DNA from: Roseicyclus marinus
GTDB lineage: Bacteria > Pseudomonadota > Alphaproteobacteria > Rhodobacterales > Rhodobacteraceae
DNA length: 64,000 bases
Direction: 5' to 3'
Assembly: GCF_030163795.1 (NCBI RefSeq)
Contig: NZ_JASJOF010000004.1
Location: forward strand, 124,001 to 188,000
Below, piece by piece: positions 37,198 through 46,771 of the stretch; the stretch's first letter is position 1, and each line of letters opens with the position of its first letter. Made by a program: the position numbers and the translations under genes. Under the pieces are notes generated by a model. It was given only the letters and a program-made list of their open reading frames with translations. It had not been told where the DNA came from and searched no databases.

Positions 37198-38217
37198 ATG
37201 ACATCCCCCCTCGCCCGACTTCTGGAAACCCGCGATTGGCTCTTGGCCGATGGCGCGACCGGAACGACGCTGTTCAACATGGGGCTGCAATCGGGCGACG
37301 CGCCCGAGCTGTGGAACGAGGAACACCCCGACCGGATCCGCGCCCTGTATCAAGGTGCGGTCGATGCGGGCTCCGACATCTTCCTCACCAATTCCTTCGG
37401 CGGCACCCGGTCGCGCCTCAAGCTGCACAATGCCGAGGATCGTTGCTACGATCTGAACAAGCGCGCCGCCGAACTGGGCCGCGAGGTCGCCGACAAGGCG
37501 GGCCGCCCCGTGATCGTCGCGGGCTCCATGGGCCCCACGGGCGAGATCATGGCCCCGATGGGCCCCCTTACCCATGCCCGCGCGGTCGAGATGTTCCACG
37601 AACAGGCCGAAGGGCTGCGCGACGGCGGGGCGGATGTGCTCTGGGTCGAAACCATCAGCGCGCCCGAGGAATATGCCGCCGCCGCCGAGGCCTGCAAACT
37701 GGCGGGCATGGATTGGTGCGGCACGATGAGCTTTGACACCGCGGGCCGCACGATGATGGGCCTGACCTCCGCCGGCATGGCCGAGCTGGTGGAAAAGCTG
37801 CCCCATGCGCCGCTCGCCTACGGGGCCAATTGCGGCGTCGGCTCGTCGGACCTGTTGCGCACGGTTCTGGGCTTCCGCGCCGCGGGGTCCGAGCGTCCCG
37901 TGATCGCCAAGGGCAATGCCGGCATCCCGAAATACCACGAGGGGCATATCCATTACGACGGGACGCCCGAATTGATGGCGCGCTACGCGGTCATGGCGCG
38001 CGATGCGGGCGCGACGATCATCGGCGGCTGCTGCGGCACCACCCCTGACCACCTGCGCGCGATGCGCCGGGCACTCGAGGAAACGCCGCGCGGTGCCGCC
38101 CCGACGCTCGACCAGATCACCGCCGAACTGGGGGGATTTTCCTCCGGTTCTGACGGCACGGATGACAACGGCCCGGCCGCGCGCGAACGCAGCGGACGTC
38201 GGCGGAGCCGGGGTTGA
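37198..38217 (+). CDS. bmt: Homocysteine S-methyltransferase module (split MetH / BmtA type)
   Basis: A zinc enzyme of 339 residues that accepts a methyl group on homocysteine to make methionine. The N-terminus has LLADGATGTTLFNMGL and TNSFGGTRSRL. Zinc-binding cysteines are C212 (ANCGVG) and C278-C279 (GGCCGTTP). It corresponds only to the homocysteine domain of MetH; the corrinoid domain is the next gene. Split cobalamin-dependent methionine synthases of this kind are known from Phaeobacter and relatives; annotation as betaine-homocysteine methyltransferase is also common. The C-terminal 25 residues are low-complexity. Confidence 0.9.
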   Translation: MTSPLARLLETRDWLLADGATGTTLFNMGLQSGDAPELWNEEHPDRIRALYQGAVDAGSDIFLTNSFGGTRSRLKLHNAEDRCYDLNKRAAELGREVADKAGRPVIVAGSMGPTGEIMAPMGPLTHARAVEMFHEQAEGLRDGGADVLWVETISAPEEYAAAAEACKLAGMDWCGTMSFDTAGRTMMGLTSAGMAELVEKLPHAPLAYGANCGVGSSDLLRTVLGFRAAGSERPVIAKGNAGIPKYHEGHIHYDGTPELMARYAVMARDAGATIIGGCCGTTPDHLRAMRRALEETPRGAAPTLDQITAELGGFSSGSDGTDDNGPAARERSGRRRSRG

Positions 38218-38378
38218 CCCCCGCGCCCGCCCGCACGGGTCGCGCCGCGCGCGGCCCATGTCGTATTTCGGCATTCCACAAGCCGCAATTGCAGTAGGAC
38301 GAAATCAAGACCCGCGCGCGCCGCGCAACCGCTACCAGCCGCGCCCCCCGCGCGCATCAGGTGACAGGAGACACCCCG

Positions 38379-39086
<708 letters not shown>

Positions 39087-39198
39087 AATGGCGCCCCCGC
39101 CCCCGGCCCGGTGCGACGCCACTGGGCCGGGGGGCTTTTCCCACTTGGCATGTCGCGTTCATCCGCAGTCACACGCTACGCCTTAAGCTTTTGATTTC

Positions 39199-39245
39199 GC
39201 ATGTTCGGGGCGCGCAAAACCGGTTCCCACTTTTGCGCAACATGC
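39199..39245 (-). repeat. 27-bp palindromic repeat, copy 1 (with outer arms)
   Basis: The core at 39212-39238 reads, on the minus strand, GCGCAAAAGTGGG then AACCGGTTTTGCGC. Outer arms GCATGTT and AACATGC extend the hairpin to about 47 bp. It lies in the 173-bp gap between the corrinoid gene and the GNAT gene. Confidence 0.8.
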
Positions 39246-39259
39246 TTTAAGGCTGGCGC

Positions 39260-39682
39260 ATGGCCGTTTCCGTCTTCATCGCACGCAAGATCGACGCGGG
39301 CCTGTTCTCGCAGGTCCACGAGGATGTGTTCGACGGGCCGGTCGACCCCTATCTCCTCGATCGTTTCCTCGCCGCCGATCACCTCCACATCGCGGTAGCC
39401 GTGGACCGCGACCAGATGGTCGGCATGTGTTCGGGCGTCATCTACCACCACCCCGACAAGCCCGACAGCTGGTGGATCAACGAATTGGGCGTAGCGGGCC
39501 CGTGGCAGCGGCAGGGCATCGGCACGCGGCTTGTGATGACCTGCATGGACCACGCCCGCCGCCTCGGCTGCACCGACATCTGGGTCGTGGCCGATCCCGA
39601 CGACACGGCCGAAGCCTTCTGGCAAAGCCTGCGCTGGACCCGAACGGGTGACCGGCTGGCGATGTTCTCATGCGCGCTGTGA
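39260..39682 (+). CDS. GNAT-family N-acetyltransferase
   Basis: A 140-residue acetyltransferase. The acetyl-CoA loop is WQRQGIGTRLVMTCMDHA, preceded by INELGVAGP (beta-4) and followed by GCTDIWVVADPDDTAEAFWQSL. Substrate unknown. The gene starts 15 bp after a palindromic repeat and is probably expressed from its own promoter. Confidence 0.85.
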   Translation: MAVSVFIARKIDAGLFSQVHEDVFDGPVDPYLLDRFLAADHLHIAVAVDRDQMVGMCSGVIYHHPDKPDSWWINELGVAGPWQRQGIGTRLVMTCMDHARRLGCTDIWVVADPDDTAEAFWQSLRWTRTGDRLAMFSCAL

Positions 39683-39757
39683 CCTCGCCCCTTGCGCTTT
39701 GCCCCGGTAGGGTCTCTGGATCGGCCCTGCCCGCAACCGCCCCGTGAAAGCCATCTG

Positions 39758-40645
39758 ATGCCCCCCCGCGATCTTCTGCTTGTCGCTGTCGTGATCCTCG
39801 CCTGGGGCTCGAATTTCTCTGCGATGAAACTCGCGTTGGCGGAACTGCCGCCCTTTTTGTTCGTCGGACTGCGATTCGCGCTCCTGATCCCGCTCATCGC
39901 GGTCTTTCCGCGCCCGGCCAGCTGGGGCGCGATCCTCGCCGTGGGCGCGCTGATCAACATGGGCCAATTCGCCTTTCTCTTCGGCGCCATGGCGGCGGAT
40001 GCCAGCGCGGGCCTCGCCTCGCTCATCATCCAGAGCCAGGTTCCCCTGACCATCCTGCTGGCATGGGCCGTCTACGGCGAGCGCATCACGCCCCTGCAGG
40101 GCGCGGGGATCGCGCTGGCCGTCATCGGCCTCGGGGCCATCGGCATGGTGGCGGGCGGCAACATCACGCTTCTGGGGCTGGGCCTTATCCTGTGCGGCGC
40201 GCTCAGCTGGGCCATCGGCAATCTGGTCCTGCGCCGCCTGCCCGGCGTTCGGATGCTGCCCCTCTTCGTCTGGGGCAGCCTTGTGCCGCCCCTGCCGATG
40301 CTGGGCCTTTCGATCCTGACCGAGGGGGCCGCGCCCTTCGCCACCCTCGCCGCCCTCAGCCCGGCGGGATGGGCGGCCGTGGCCTATGTCGCCATCGCCT
40401 CGACCGTGGTCGGCTATTCGATCTGGGGCACGCTTCTGTCGCGCCATCCCGCCGCTCTTGTCACCCCCTTCGCCCTCCTGATCCCGCTCGTCGGCATGGC
40501 CACGGCGGCCATCGTGCTGGGCGAACGCATCACTTTGGGCGAGGGTCTCGCGGGCCTTCTTGTCCTGAGTGGCCTAGCCCTTGCCGTCCTCGGTCCCCGC
40601 CATGCCGCCCGCAGGGCTAGGCGCGCCCGCCCGCCTCGGTCATGA
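39758..40645 (+). CDS. EamA-family (DMT superfamily) transporter
   Basis: A 295-residue inner-membrane protein with ten predicted helices in two EamA repeats. The first begins LLLVAVVILAWGSNFSAMKLA; the second repeat contains GALSWAIGNLVLRRL. Relatives export amino acids or other metabolites (for example YdcZ/EamA, RhaT-like), but the substrate is not readable. Its stop is 7 bp before the DUF1638 gene, so the two are cotranscribed. Confidence 0.87.
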   Translation: MPPRDLLLVAVVILAWGSNFSAMKLALAELPPFLFVGLRFALLIPLIAVFPRPASWGAILAVGALINMGQFAFLFGAMAADASAGLASLIIQSQVPLTILLAWAVYGERITPLQGAGIALAVIGLGAIGMVAGGNITLLGLGLILCGALSWAIGNLVLRRLPGVRMLPLFVWGSLVPPLPMLGLSILTEGAAPFATLAALSPAGWAAVAYVAIASTVVGYSIWGTLLSRHPAALVTPFALLIPLVGMATAAIVLGERITLGEGLAGLLVLSGLALAVLGPRHAARRARRARPPRS

Positions 40646-40652
40646 TCCCCCC

Positions 40653-41282
40653 ATGAACCCGCCCGACGACCAGACCCTCACCGACACCGGCCTGCCCCCC
40701 GAGGGACGGGGCCGCATCCTCTTGATCGGCTGCGGGGCGCTCGCCCGCGAGGTGCTGGACCTCAAGGCCGCGAACGGATGGGATCACCTCGACCTGCATT
40801 GCCTGCCTGCGATCTTGCACAACCACCCCCAGAAGATCCCGCAAGCGGTAGAGGCCGCCGTAACCGCGCGCCGCGCCGATTATGCCGAGGTTTTCGTGCT
40901 TTACGCCGATTGCGGCACCGGCGGGCTGTTGCAGGCCGCCTGCGACCGCTTGGGCGTCGCCATGCTTGAAGGGCCGCATTGCTACAGCTTCTTCGAAGGC
41001 AACACCGCCTTTGCCGCCCGCGACGAGATCACGGCTTTCTACTTGACCGATTTTCTTGTCCGCCAATTCGACGCCTTCGTCACCAAACCCTTGGGCCTCG
41101 ACCGCCATCCGCAACTGCGCGACATGTACTTTGGAAATTACACCAAACTGGTCTACCAGGCCCAGACCGAAGACCCGGACCTGACTGAAAAAGCAAAGGC
41201 TTGCGCCGATTTCCTCAAGCTCGACTTCGAACGGCGCTACACGGGCTACGGCGATCTGGAAACCGCCATGCGCGGCCTCTGA
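40653..41282 (+). CDS. DUF1638 family protein
   Basis: A 209-residue soluble protein of the DUF1638 family. Conserved parts are ILLIGCGALAREVL, a LPAILHNHPQKIP segment, VLYADCGTGG, EGPHCYSFFEGN and FYLTDFLVRQF. The Cys and His residues in these blocks could bind metal. The family is known from methylamine-using archaea and Rhodobacteraceae, usually near corrinoid methyltransferases. Here it is within 1.6 kb of the corrinoid protein gene. A role in corrinoid or methylamine metabolism is inferred from context only. Start ATG 40653 is the first good one after the EamA stop. Confidence 0.82.
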   Translation: MNPPDDQTLTDTGLPPEGRGRILLIGCGALAREVLDLKAANGWDHLDLHCLPAILHNHPQKIPQAVEAAVTARRADYAEVFVLYADCGTGGLLQAACDRLGVAMLEGPHCYSFFEGNTAFAARDEITAFYLTDFLVRQFDAFVTKPLGLDRHPQLRDMYFGNYTKLVYQAQTEDPDLTEKAKACADFLKLDFERRYTGYGDLETAMRGL

Positions 41283-41287
41283 GCCTT

Positions 41288-41330
41288 CGGAAATCTGCAG
41301 ATTTCCGTGTCGAAAAACTGCAGTTTTTCG
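41288..41330. repeat. Two adjacent perfect 20-bp palindromes centred on CTGCAG
   Basis: CGGAAATCTGCAGATTTCCG (41288-41307) and CGAAAAACTGCAGTTTTTCG (41311-41330) are each perfectly self-complementary and separated by TGT. They fill the 53-bp gap between the convergent DUF1638 and sufE genes. They probably act as a bidirectional terminator, but the symmetry is greater than that needs. Confidence 0.85.
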
Positions 41331-41335
41331 CGCCC

Positions 41336-41764
41336 TCAGCTTGACGCCTTCTCCGCCGCCAACAACCGGATCCGCTCCACCATCGCCCGCAGCCCGTTCG
41401 AGCGTTGCGAGGACAGGTGATCGTTCAGCCCCAGCCGCGCCAGTTCGCCGCCCGCGTCGACCTTCAGCACCTCGTCCACGCTCAACCCGTCGTAAAGCGC
41501 ATGCAGAACCGCGATCAGCCCGCGCACGATCATCGCATCGCTGTCGCCGCGGAACCGGAACACCGCCGCCCTGCCCTCGCCTTCGATCTGCGGCAGGATC
41601 CAGACCTGGCTCGCGCAGCCGTCCACCTTGGTGGCGGGCACTTTTACCGCATCCTCCAACGGGTCCATCGCCTTGCCCAGATCGATCACATGGCGATAGC
41701 GCTCCTCCCAATCCTCGAGGAATTCGAAGGTTTCGGCGATTTCCTCGAAGGCGGGACTGGCCAT
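41336..41764 (-). CDS. sufE: SufE-family sulfur acceptor
   Basis: Accepts persulfide sulfur from a cysteine desulfurase for Fe-S cluster assembly. The 142-residue chain, start 41764, has the catalytic Cys in VDGCASQVWI and the family N-terminus FEEIAETFEFLEDWEERYRH. The C-terminal LSSQRSNGLRAMVERI is typical. No suf operon is adjacent, as is common for stand-alone SufE in this group. Confidence 0.94.
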   Translation of the reverse strand: MASPAFEEIAETFEFLEDWEERYRHVIDLGKAMDPLEDAVKVPATKVDGCASQVWILPQIEGEGRAAVFRFRGDSDAMIVRGLIAVLHALYDGLSVDEVLKVDAGGELARLGLNDHLSSQRSNGLRAMVERIRLLAAEKASS

Positions 41765-41897
41765 GGGTATCTCTCCGGGCAGGCTGTGGCTGTTGCGCCC
41801 TTGACCTAGGCCCATGGCGCCGCGCCGTCCAGAGGCGCTTTCCTTCGCGCCGCCCATGCGCTACCCAAGACGCGACAAGATCCGACGGAGAGATACG

Positions 41898-42344
41898 ATG
41901 TTGCGCGCAACCCTCGCCCTGGCCCTGATCCTGAGCCTTGCGGCCTGCGGCACGCGTCTCAATCCGTTCAACTGGTTCGGCGGCGACCGCGAGGAACGCA
42001 TCGCCGTGACCGAACCCGCAGCCGCACCGGGCGACGCGCGCCAACTCGTGGCCGAGGTGGTGGAGCTTTCCGTCGATCCCACGGCGCAGGGCGCGATCGT
42101 CCGCGCCATGGGCCGCCCGCCCGTTCAAGGCTTCTGGGAGGCCGAATTGGTCGAGGTCGCGCGCGAAGGCGGCAGCATCACCTACGAATTCCGGGTTTTC
42201 CCGCCCCTCACCCCGACCCGCGAAGGCACGGCGCAATCGCGTGAGGTGATCGTGGGGGCCACGCTCAGCAACTTCGACCTTGCAGGCATCCGCACCATCA
42301 CGGTGATCGGCGCGCAAAACCGGCGCTCGGTCAACCGCCGCTAG
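41898..42344 (+). CDS. Small outer-membrane-type lipoprotein, unknown function
   Basis: A 148-residue predicted lipoprotein. A lipobox LSLAAC ends at about residue 18, following a hydrophobic stretch; GGAGAG precedes ATG 41898. The rest has a repeated beta-strand feel (LVAEVVELSV, GFWEAELVEV, ITYEFRVFPP). No family recognised. Its TAG stop codon is formed at the edge of a 27-bp palindromic repeat, suggesting the repeat inserted at or near the gene's end. Confidence 0.75.
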   Translation: MLRATLALALILSLAACGTRLNPFNWFGGDREERIAVTEPAAAPGDARQLVAEVVELSVDPTAQGAIVRAMGRPPVQGFWEAELVEVAREGGSITYEFRVFPPLTPTREGTAQSREVIVGATLSNFDLAGIRTITVIGAQNRRSVNRR

Positions 42345-42392
42345 AGCATGTTGCGCAAAAGTGGGAACCGGTTTTGCGCGTCCAAAACATGC
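42342..42392 (+). repeat. 27-bp palindromic repeat, copy 2 (with outer arms)
   Basis: The core at 42353-42379 is identical to copy 1 and in the opposite orientation. Outer arms GCATGTT (42346-42352) and AACATGC (42386-42392) are also the same. The element starts with TAGAGCATG, so it supplies the stop codon of the lipoprotein gene. Confidence 0.85.
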
Positions 42393-42457
42393 GACAGCAA
42401 AAGGTGAGCCACCCGGCCCGCGACTGCGACTGAACGCAACGCGCCCTCACCACCGCC

Positions 42458-43618
42458 TCAGACCGAAACGATCCTGACCCGCTCACCTTCCGCCGACAGC
42501 GCCACCTCGCCTCTCAGCAGGCGCAGCGCATCTTCGCCGAAAACCTCACGCCGCCATCCCGTGGCCCAAAGCCCGTCATGGTCGCCGCAGGCGATATCGT
42601 CCAGATCCGAGGACGAGGCGATCAGCTTGGCCGCCACCCCCGCCTCCTCGGCCTTGGCCTTCAACAAGACCCGCAACAGGTCGGCCAGCGCCGAATTCAG
42701 GTTCGACCGGTCCCGCCCCTCGACCGCCTTGGGGTGCTTGTCGGCGGGCATGTCGAGACCCCGCTGGACGGCGGCGATCAACCCGTCAGCGATGTCGCCC
42801 TTGCGCCCCTCCCGCAGCAACAGCCGCGACTTGCCCAGATCGTTGAGGGTGCGCGGCTTGGTCGAGGCCAGTTCCATCAGCGCGTCATCCTTGATGACCC
42901 GGCTGCGCGGCACGTTCTTTTCCTGCGCATAGCGCTCGCGGAACGCCGCCAGCTCCTGCGCGATGGCCAGCGTCTTGCCCGAATTGGTGCGGATCTTCAG
43001 CCGCTTCCACGCCTCCGCCGGATCGACGACATAGCTCGACGCATCGGTGAGCGAGGCCAACTCCTCCTCCAGCCACGCAGTGCGGCCCGTGCGCTCCAAC
43101 TGCTTGGCCAGATGCTCGTAGATCTGGCGCAGATGCGTGACATCGGCCAGCGCATAGGTCTTTTGCGCATCGCTCAACGGGCGGCGCGACCAATCCGTGA
43201 ACCGCGAGGATTTGTCGAGCGGCGCGCGCGCGATCTTGCGCACCAGCGTCTCGTAGCCGACCTGATCGCCGAAACCGCAGACCATCGCCGCCACCTGCGT
43301 GTCGAACAGGGGTTTGGGCACAACCCCGCCATCGACGTGGAAAATCTCCAGATCCTGGCGCGCGGCATGGAACACCTTCACCACGCCCGGCGCGCGCATC
43401 AACTCCCACAGCGGCTCCAGCGACAGCCCCTCGGCCAACGGATCGACCAGCACCGCATCGGCATCATCCGTCCCCGGAAGTGCAAGCTGCACAAGACAGA
43501 GCTGGGCGAAATAGGTGCGTTCGCGCAAGAACTCCGTGTCGACCGTGACATAGGGGGCATTCATGGCCCGGGCGCAGAACGCGGCAAGCGCGTCGGTGGT
43601 GGTAAGCGTCTGGATCAA
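42458..43618 (-). CDS. rnd: Ribonuclease D
   Basis: 3'-5' exoribonuclease that trims stable RNA. DEDDy residues are visible: VDTEFLRERTY (Asp, Glu), FHAARQDLEIF (Asp) and YALADVTHL (Tyr, Asp). An HRDC domain follows (KTLAIAQELAAFRERYA, RTLNDL). The start is set at a TTG (43618), giving MIQTLTTTDALAAF and 386 residues, the normal length. The upstream in-frame extension is out of keeping with the family. The TTG start suggests low translation. Confidence 0.93.
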   Translation of the reverse strand: MIQTLTTTDALAAFCARAMNAPYVTVDTEFLRERTYFAQLCLVQLALPGTDDADAVLVDPLAEGLSLEPLWELMRAPGVVKVFHAARQDLEIFHVDGGVVPKPLFDTQVAAMVCGFGDQVGYETLVRKIARAPLDKSSRFTDWSRRPLSDAQKTYALADVTHLRQIYEHLAKQLERTGRTAWLEEELASLTDASSYVVDPAEAWKRLKIRTNSGKTLAIAQELAAFRERYAQEKNVPRSRVIKDDALMELASTKPRTLNDLGKSRLLLREGRKGDIADGLIAAVQRGLDMPADKHPKAVEGRDRSNLNSALADLLRVLLKAKAEEAGVAAKLIASSSDLDDIACGDHDGLWATGWRREVFGEDALRLLRGEVALSAEGERVRIVSV

Positions 43619-44037
43619 GCGTGGGGTCTTTTCTCGGCCGTGGAAAAACTCTGCCGGTGATAGGCGAGGCACGACCGATTGAAAAGAGCCCACGAAACGC
43701 CCCCCGGCCACGGTCGCCGCAACCGGGGGTGTCTCCGCTCGCAGGGCGGGATGGTGATATCGCCGGCCCCACGCAGCCCAGCATCGCGCAAAATGGTTAA
43801 GGCAGGGTAAAGCGCGGTCGTCACTCAAGGGCACGGCCGCGCTTTTGCCTGACCCGACTGCCCCCCTCGCTCCGACGCCCGCCCTGCAAACGCCGCCCCG
43901 CTGTTAGCGCAAACCCGCGATGTTTCCGCTAACGGTTACGCTAACACACAGAAAGCGCACATATTTTTCCTTGGCCTTGCCGGTATGCTCCAGTATCCCG
44001 ACCGCAGAACCAGACGCGACAGATCACGGGGAAAACC
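43619..44037. promoter_or_regulatory. 419-bp divergent region between rnd and gap1 with LacI-type operators
   Basis: Three partly overlapping elements resembling TGTTAnCGnTAACA lie at 43902-43915, 43921-43934 and 43933-43946, about 90-135 bp before gap1. They match 10-12 of 14 bases of the better site at 49592-49605. The rest, towards rnd, is GC-rich and shows no gene. A TTAACCAT half-site of the CtrA type (minus strand) is near 43795. Confidence 0.55.
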
Positions 44038-45042
44038 ATGACCATCACACTCGGCATCAACGGTTTCGGCCGCATCGGGCGCTGCACGCTGGCCCATATC
44101 ACCGAAGCCGCGCGCAACGATGTGCAGGTGGTCAAGATCAACGCGACGGGCCCGATCGAAACCAACGCGCATCTTCTGAAATACGACAGCGTCCATGGCC
44201 GCTTCGCCGGTGACATCCGCATCAACGGCGACACGATGGATCTCGGGCGCGGCCCGATGAAGGTGTTTTCCACCTACGACCCGGCCGAGCTGGATTGGGA
44301 GGGCTGCGATGTCGTCCTCGAATGTACCGGCAAATTCAACAACCGTGACGCGGCCGCCGTCCACCTGACCCGCGGGGCCAAGCGCGTTCTGGTCTCCGCC
44401 CCCGCCAAGAACGTGGACAAGACCATCGTCTACGGCGTGAACCACCGCGAATTGCTGGCCGAACACCATGTCGTCTCGAACGGGTCGTGCACCACCAACT
44501 GCCTCGCGCCCTTGGCCAAGGTGTTGAACGACGCCATCGGGATCGAACGCGGGATCATGACCACGATCCACAGCTACACCGGCGATCAGCCCACGCTCGA
44601 CCGCCGCCACAAGGATCTCTACCGCGCCCGCGCCGCCGCCATGGCGATGATCCCCACCTCCACCGGCGCCGCCAAGGCCCTCAAGGAGGTTCTGCCCGAG
44701 CTTGAAGGCCGTCTCGACGGTACCGCACTCCGCGTGCCCACGCCCAATGTCTCCTGCGTCGACCTGACCTTCGAGGCGAAAAAGGACGTGACCGTCGCCG
44801 ATGTGAACGAGGTGATCCGCGAAGCCGCCGAAGGTCACATGCGCTCGGTGCTCGCCTATGACCCCGAAGCCAAGGTCTCCATCGACTTCAACCACACCAC
44901 GCATTCCTGCATCTTCGCCCCCGACCAGACCAAGGTTGTGGGCGGCCGCACCGTCCGCGTGCTTGCGTGGTATGACAACGAATGGGGCTTCTCCGCGCGC
45001 ATGGCCGATGTTTCGGCCGCGATGGGGCGTCTGCTGCACTGA
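44038..45042 (+). CDS. Glyceraldehyde-3-phosphate dehydrogenase, GapB-like (gap1)
   Basis: Interconverts glyceraldehyde-3-phosphate and 1,3-bisphosphoglycerate. The 334-residue enzyme has the Rossmann motif [10 protein letters not shown] and catalytic C151 in [11 protein letters not shown]. At the position of the Asp that binds the NAD ribose (D36 in gap2) it has Ala36 (KINATGPIE). Bacillus GapB, which is NADP-dependent and gluconeogenic, has the same NA change, so an NADP preference is likely. Upstream operator-like palindromes and a strong terminator mark it as a single-gene unit. It is paralogous to gap2 5.7 kb away. Confidence 0.94.
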   Translation: MTITLGINGFGRIGRCTLAHITEAARNDVQVVKINATGPIETNAHLLKYDSVHGRFAGDIRINGDTMDLGRGPMKVFSTYDPAELDWEGCDVVLECTGKFNNRDAAAVHLTRGAKRVLVSAPAKNVDKTIVYGVNHRELLAEHHVVSNGSCTTNCLAPLAKVLNDAIGIERGIMTTIHSYTGDQPTLDRRHKDLYRARAAAMAMIPTSTGAAKALKEVLPELEGRLDGTALRVPTPNVSCVDLTFEAKKDVTVADVNEVIREAAEGHMRSVLAYDPEAKVSIDFNHTTHSCIFAPDQTKVVGGRTVRVLAWYDNEWGFSARMADVSAAMGRLLH

Positions 45043-45068
45043 CAGCCAGTGTCGATCCGGCATCGGCC

Positions 45069-45110
45069 AAGGCCGCGCACTGCGAGGAGGCAGCGCGCGG
45101 CCTTTCTGTT
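45069..45110 (+). terminator. Rho-independent terminator of gap1
   Basis: AAGGCCGCGC (45069-45078) pairs perfectly with GCGCGGCCTT (45095-45104), followed by TCTGTT. It lies 26 bp after the gap1 stop. Confidence 0.8.
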
Positions 45111-45277
45111 GCTGCCTTGATCCAAAACGCCCTCAACCGCAGTTGCAGATGCCTGCATCCCCGGTTCGCGCAGCCCGAACCCAACTCCGGTCCAATGGTG
45201 CGGCGGGGTGGGGGCGGTCATCTCTCCTCCCGTCAAGGCGCCGCATCCCGCCGCGCCAGATGATCGGAGATACCACG

Positions 45278-45532
45278 ATGACCCGCATTCTCGCCGCAAC
45301 CCTCGCCGCAACCCTCGCCCTGTCGGGTGCCGCCATGGCCTCCCCCGACGCGCAGGTGCCGCAGGAAACCCAGACCGCGATCCGCACCCTGCTCGAATCG
45401 CAAGGCTACGAAGTCCGCCAGATCGAGACCGAGGACGGCCTGTTCGAAGCCTATGCCCTGAAGGATGGCGAACGCTACGAGATCTACATCAACGCCGACA
45501 TGCAGATCGTCCGGACCGAGCGCGACGACTGA
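45278..45532 (+). CDS. Secreted PepSY-domain protein
   Basis: An 84-residue protein with a signal peptide (MTRILAATLAATLALSGAAMA). One PepSY_2-like domain follows: VPQETQTAIRTLLESQGYEV, RQIETEDGLFEAYALKDGERYEIY (seen in two parts), ending in acidic DD. PepSY domains are associated with heme/redox membrane proteins. It lies 82 bp upstream of a cytochrome b561 gene, which it probably partners. GGAGATACC precedes ATG 45278. Confidence 0.82.
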   Translation: MTRILAATLAATLALSGAAMASPDAQVPQETQTAIRTLLESQGYEVRQIETEDGLFEAYALKDGERYEIYINADMQIVRTERDD

Positions 45533-45614
45533 TCCCTTCCCCGTCGACGCTTGCGGGGGCGGCCCGGCCCAAGGTGCCGCCCTCGACCTCCCCCACTCCC
45601 CAAGGATCCGAACC

Positions 45615-46154
45615 ATGACACGCCACCCCGTCTGGGACCCGTTCATCCGCCTCTTCCACTGGGCGCTCGTCGCGGGCTTTGTCGCCAATGCGCTCTTCAC
45701 CGATGACGAAAGCACGCTCCACGAATGGGTGGGCTATGCCGTTGTCGGCCTGATCGCCGCCCGGCTGATCTGGGGCCTGATCGGCCCGCGCCACGCCCGC
45801 TTCGCCGATTTCCTGCCCAGCCCGCGCGCCGCCATGCAACAGGTGCAAGACATCGCCACCGGCCGCCACCGCGTCTACCTTGGCCATACGCCGCTTGGGG
45901 CGCTGATGATCCTGAACCTGCTCCTCACGATTCTCCTGATCGGGGTGACGGGCTACATGATGACCACCAATGCCTTTTGGGGCGTCGACTGGGTCGAGGA
46001 AGCGCATGAGGTTCTGGTGGGCTGGGCCGAGATCTCCATCCTCGTCCATGTCGCCGCCGTGATCTGGGAATCGATCCGGACCGGCGTGAATTTGCCGCAA
46101 GCCATGCTCACAGGGGTCAAGTCCGTGCCGGACGATGCTACCATCGTGAAATGA
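45615..46154 (+). CDS. Cytochrome b561-family protein
   Basis: A 179-residue four-helix membrane cytochrome. Candidate heme-ligand histidines are in RLFHWALV, ESTLHEWVGY and ISILVHVAAV. It transfers electrons across the membrane, probably with the PepSY protein as periplasmic partner. The stop codon overlaps the start of the next gene by ATGA, so the two are translationally coupled. The N-terminus (HPVWDPFIRLFHW) is typical of the family. Confidence 0.9.
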   Translation: MTRHPVWDPFIRLFHWALVAGFVANALFTDDESTLHEWVGYAVVGLIAARLIWGLIGPRHARFADFLPSPRAAMQQVQDIATGRHRVYLGHTPLGALMILNLLLTILLIGVTGYMMTTNAFWGVDWVEEAHEVLVGWAEISILVHVAAVIWESIRTGVNLPQAMLTGVKSVPDDATIVK

Positions 46155-46687
46155 TGCGTGGCCTGTCTGAAAATCCCGCGGCCCTTGCCGCCCTCATCCT
46201 CGCGCAGGGCGTCTGCGCGGGGGTGTTCCTCTTCGACGTGGTGCTCGACGGGGGCGAATTGACCCGCCTCTGGCCGCTCGACTGGCATTTCGCGGTCGAG
46301 GCGGCGGCGGTTCTGGGCCTGATCGCGGGCATCGCCTTCGAGATCCGGGTGCTGTTGCGGCTTCTGGCGCGCAAGGCGCATCTGGAACGGCAGGTGTCGA
46401 TGGCCGCCAGCGCGCTTCATGACGTGATCGATGCGCATTTCTTGGCTTGGGGCCTGACCGCCTCGGAACACGACGTGGCATGGTTCACGGTCAAGGGGCT
46501 GCCCATCGCCGAGATCGCCCGCCTGCGCGGATCTGCCGACGGGACGGTGAAAAGCCACCTCAACGCCATCTACCGCAAGGCCGGGGTGACGAACCGGGGC
46601 GAATTGCTCAGCCTGTTGATCGAGGATCTGATGGACGGCGCCGACCGCGCCCCGCCGGCCTCGGCGGCGCAGGAACAAAGCGCCTGA
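46151..46687 (+). CDS. Membrane-anchored LuxR-type HTH regulator
   Basis: A 178-residue protein with two predicted transmembrane segments (about 10-32 and 45-72). A short coiled region and a cytoplasmic LuxR-type HTH (about 103-160: LTASEHDVAWFTVKGLPIAE, GTVKSHLNAIYRKAG) follow. There is no receiver domain. Translational coupling to the cytochrome gene by ATGA suggests a one-component regulator that reads membrane redox state. That is inference; the ligand is unknown. Confidence 0.82.
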   Translation: MMRGLSENPAALAALILAQGVCAGVFLFDVVLDGGELTRLWPLDWHFAVEAAAVLGLIAGIAFEIRVLLRLLARKAHLERQVSMAASALHDVIDAHFLAWGLTASEHDVAWFTVKGLPIAEIARLRGSADGTVKSHLNAIYRKAGVTNRGELLSLLIEDLMDGADRAPPASAAQEQSA

Positions 46688-46771
46688 TGCGCCGTTCCCG
46701 CACCGGGCTCTTTCCCCCCTTTGCCCCGTCTCCCGTCCGTGGCAGGGTCCGCGCGACGTAAGGGGTAGGCC

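Noticed and set aside
44858-45277. Long N-terminal extension of the PepSY protein across the gap1 end
   Set aside because: It runs through the gap1 coding end and its terminator; the signal peptide starts at 45278.
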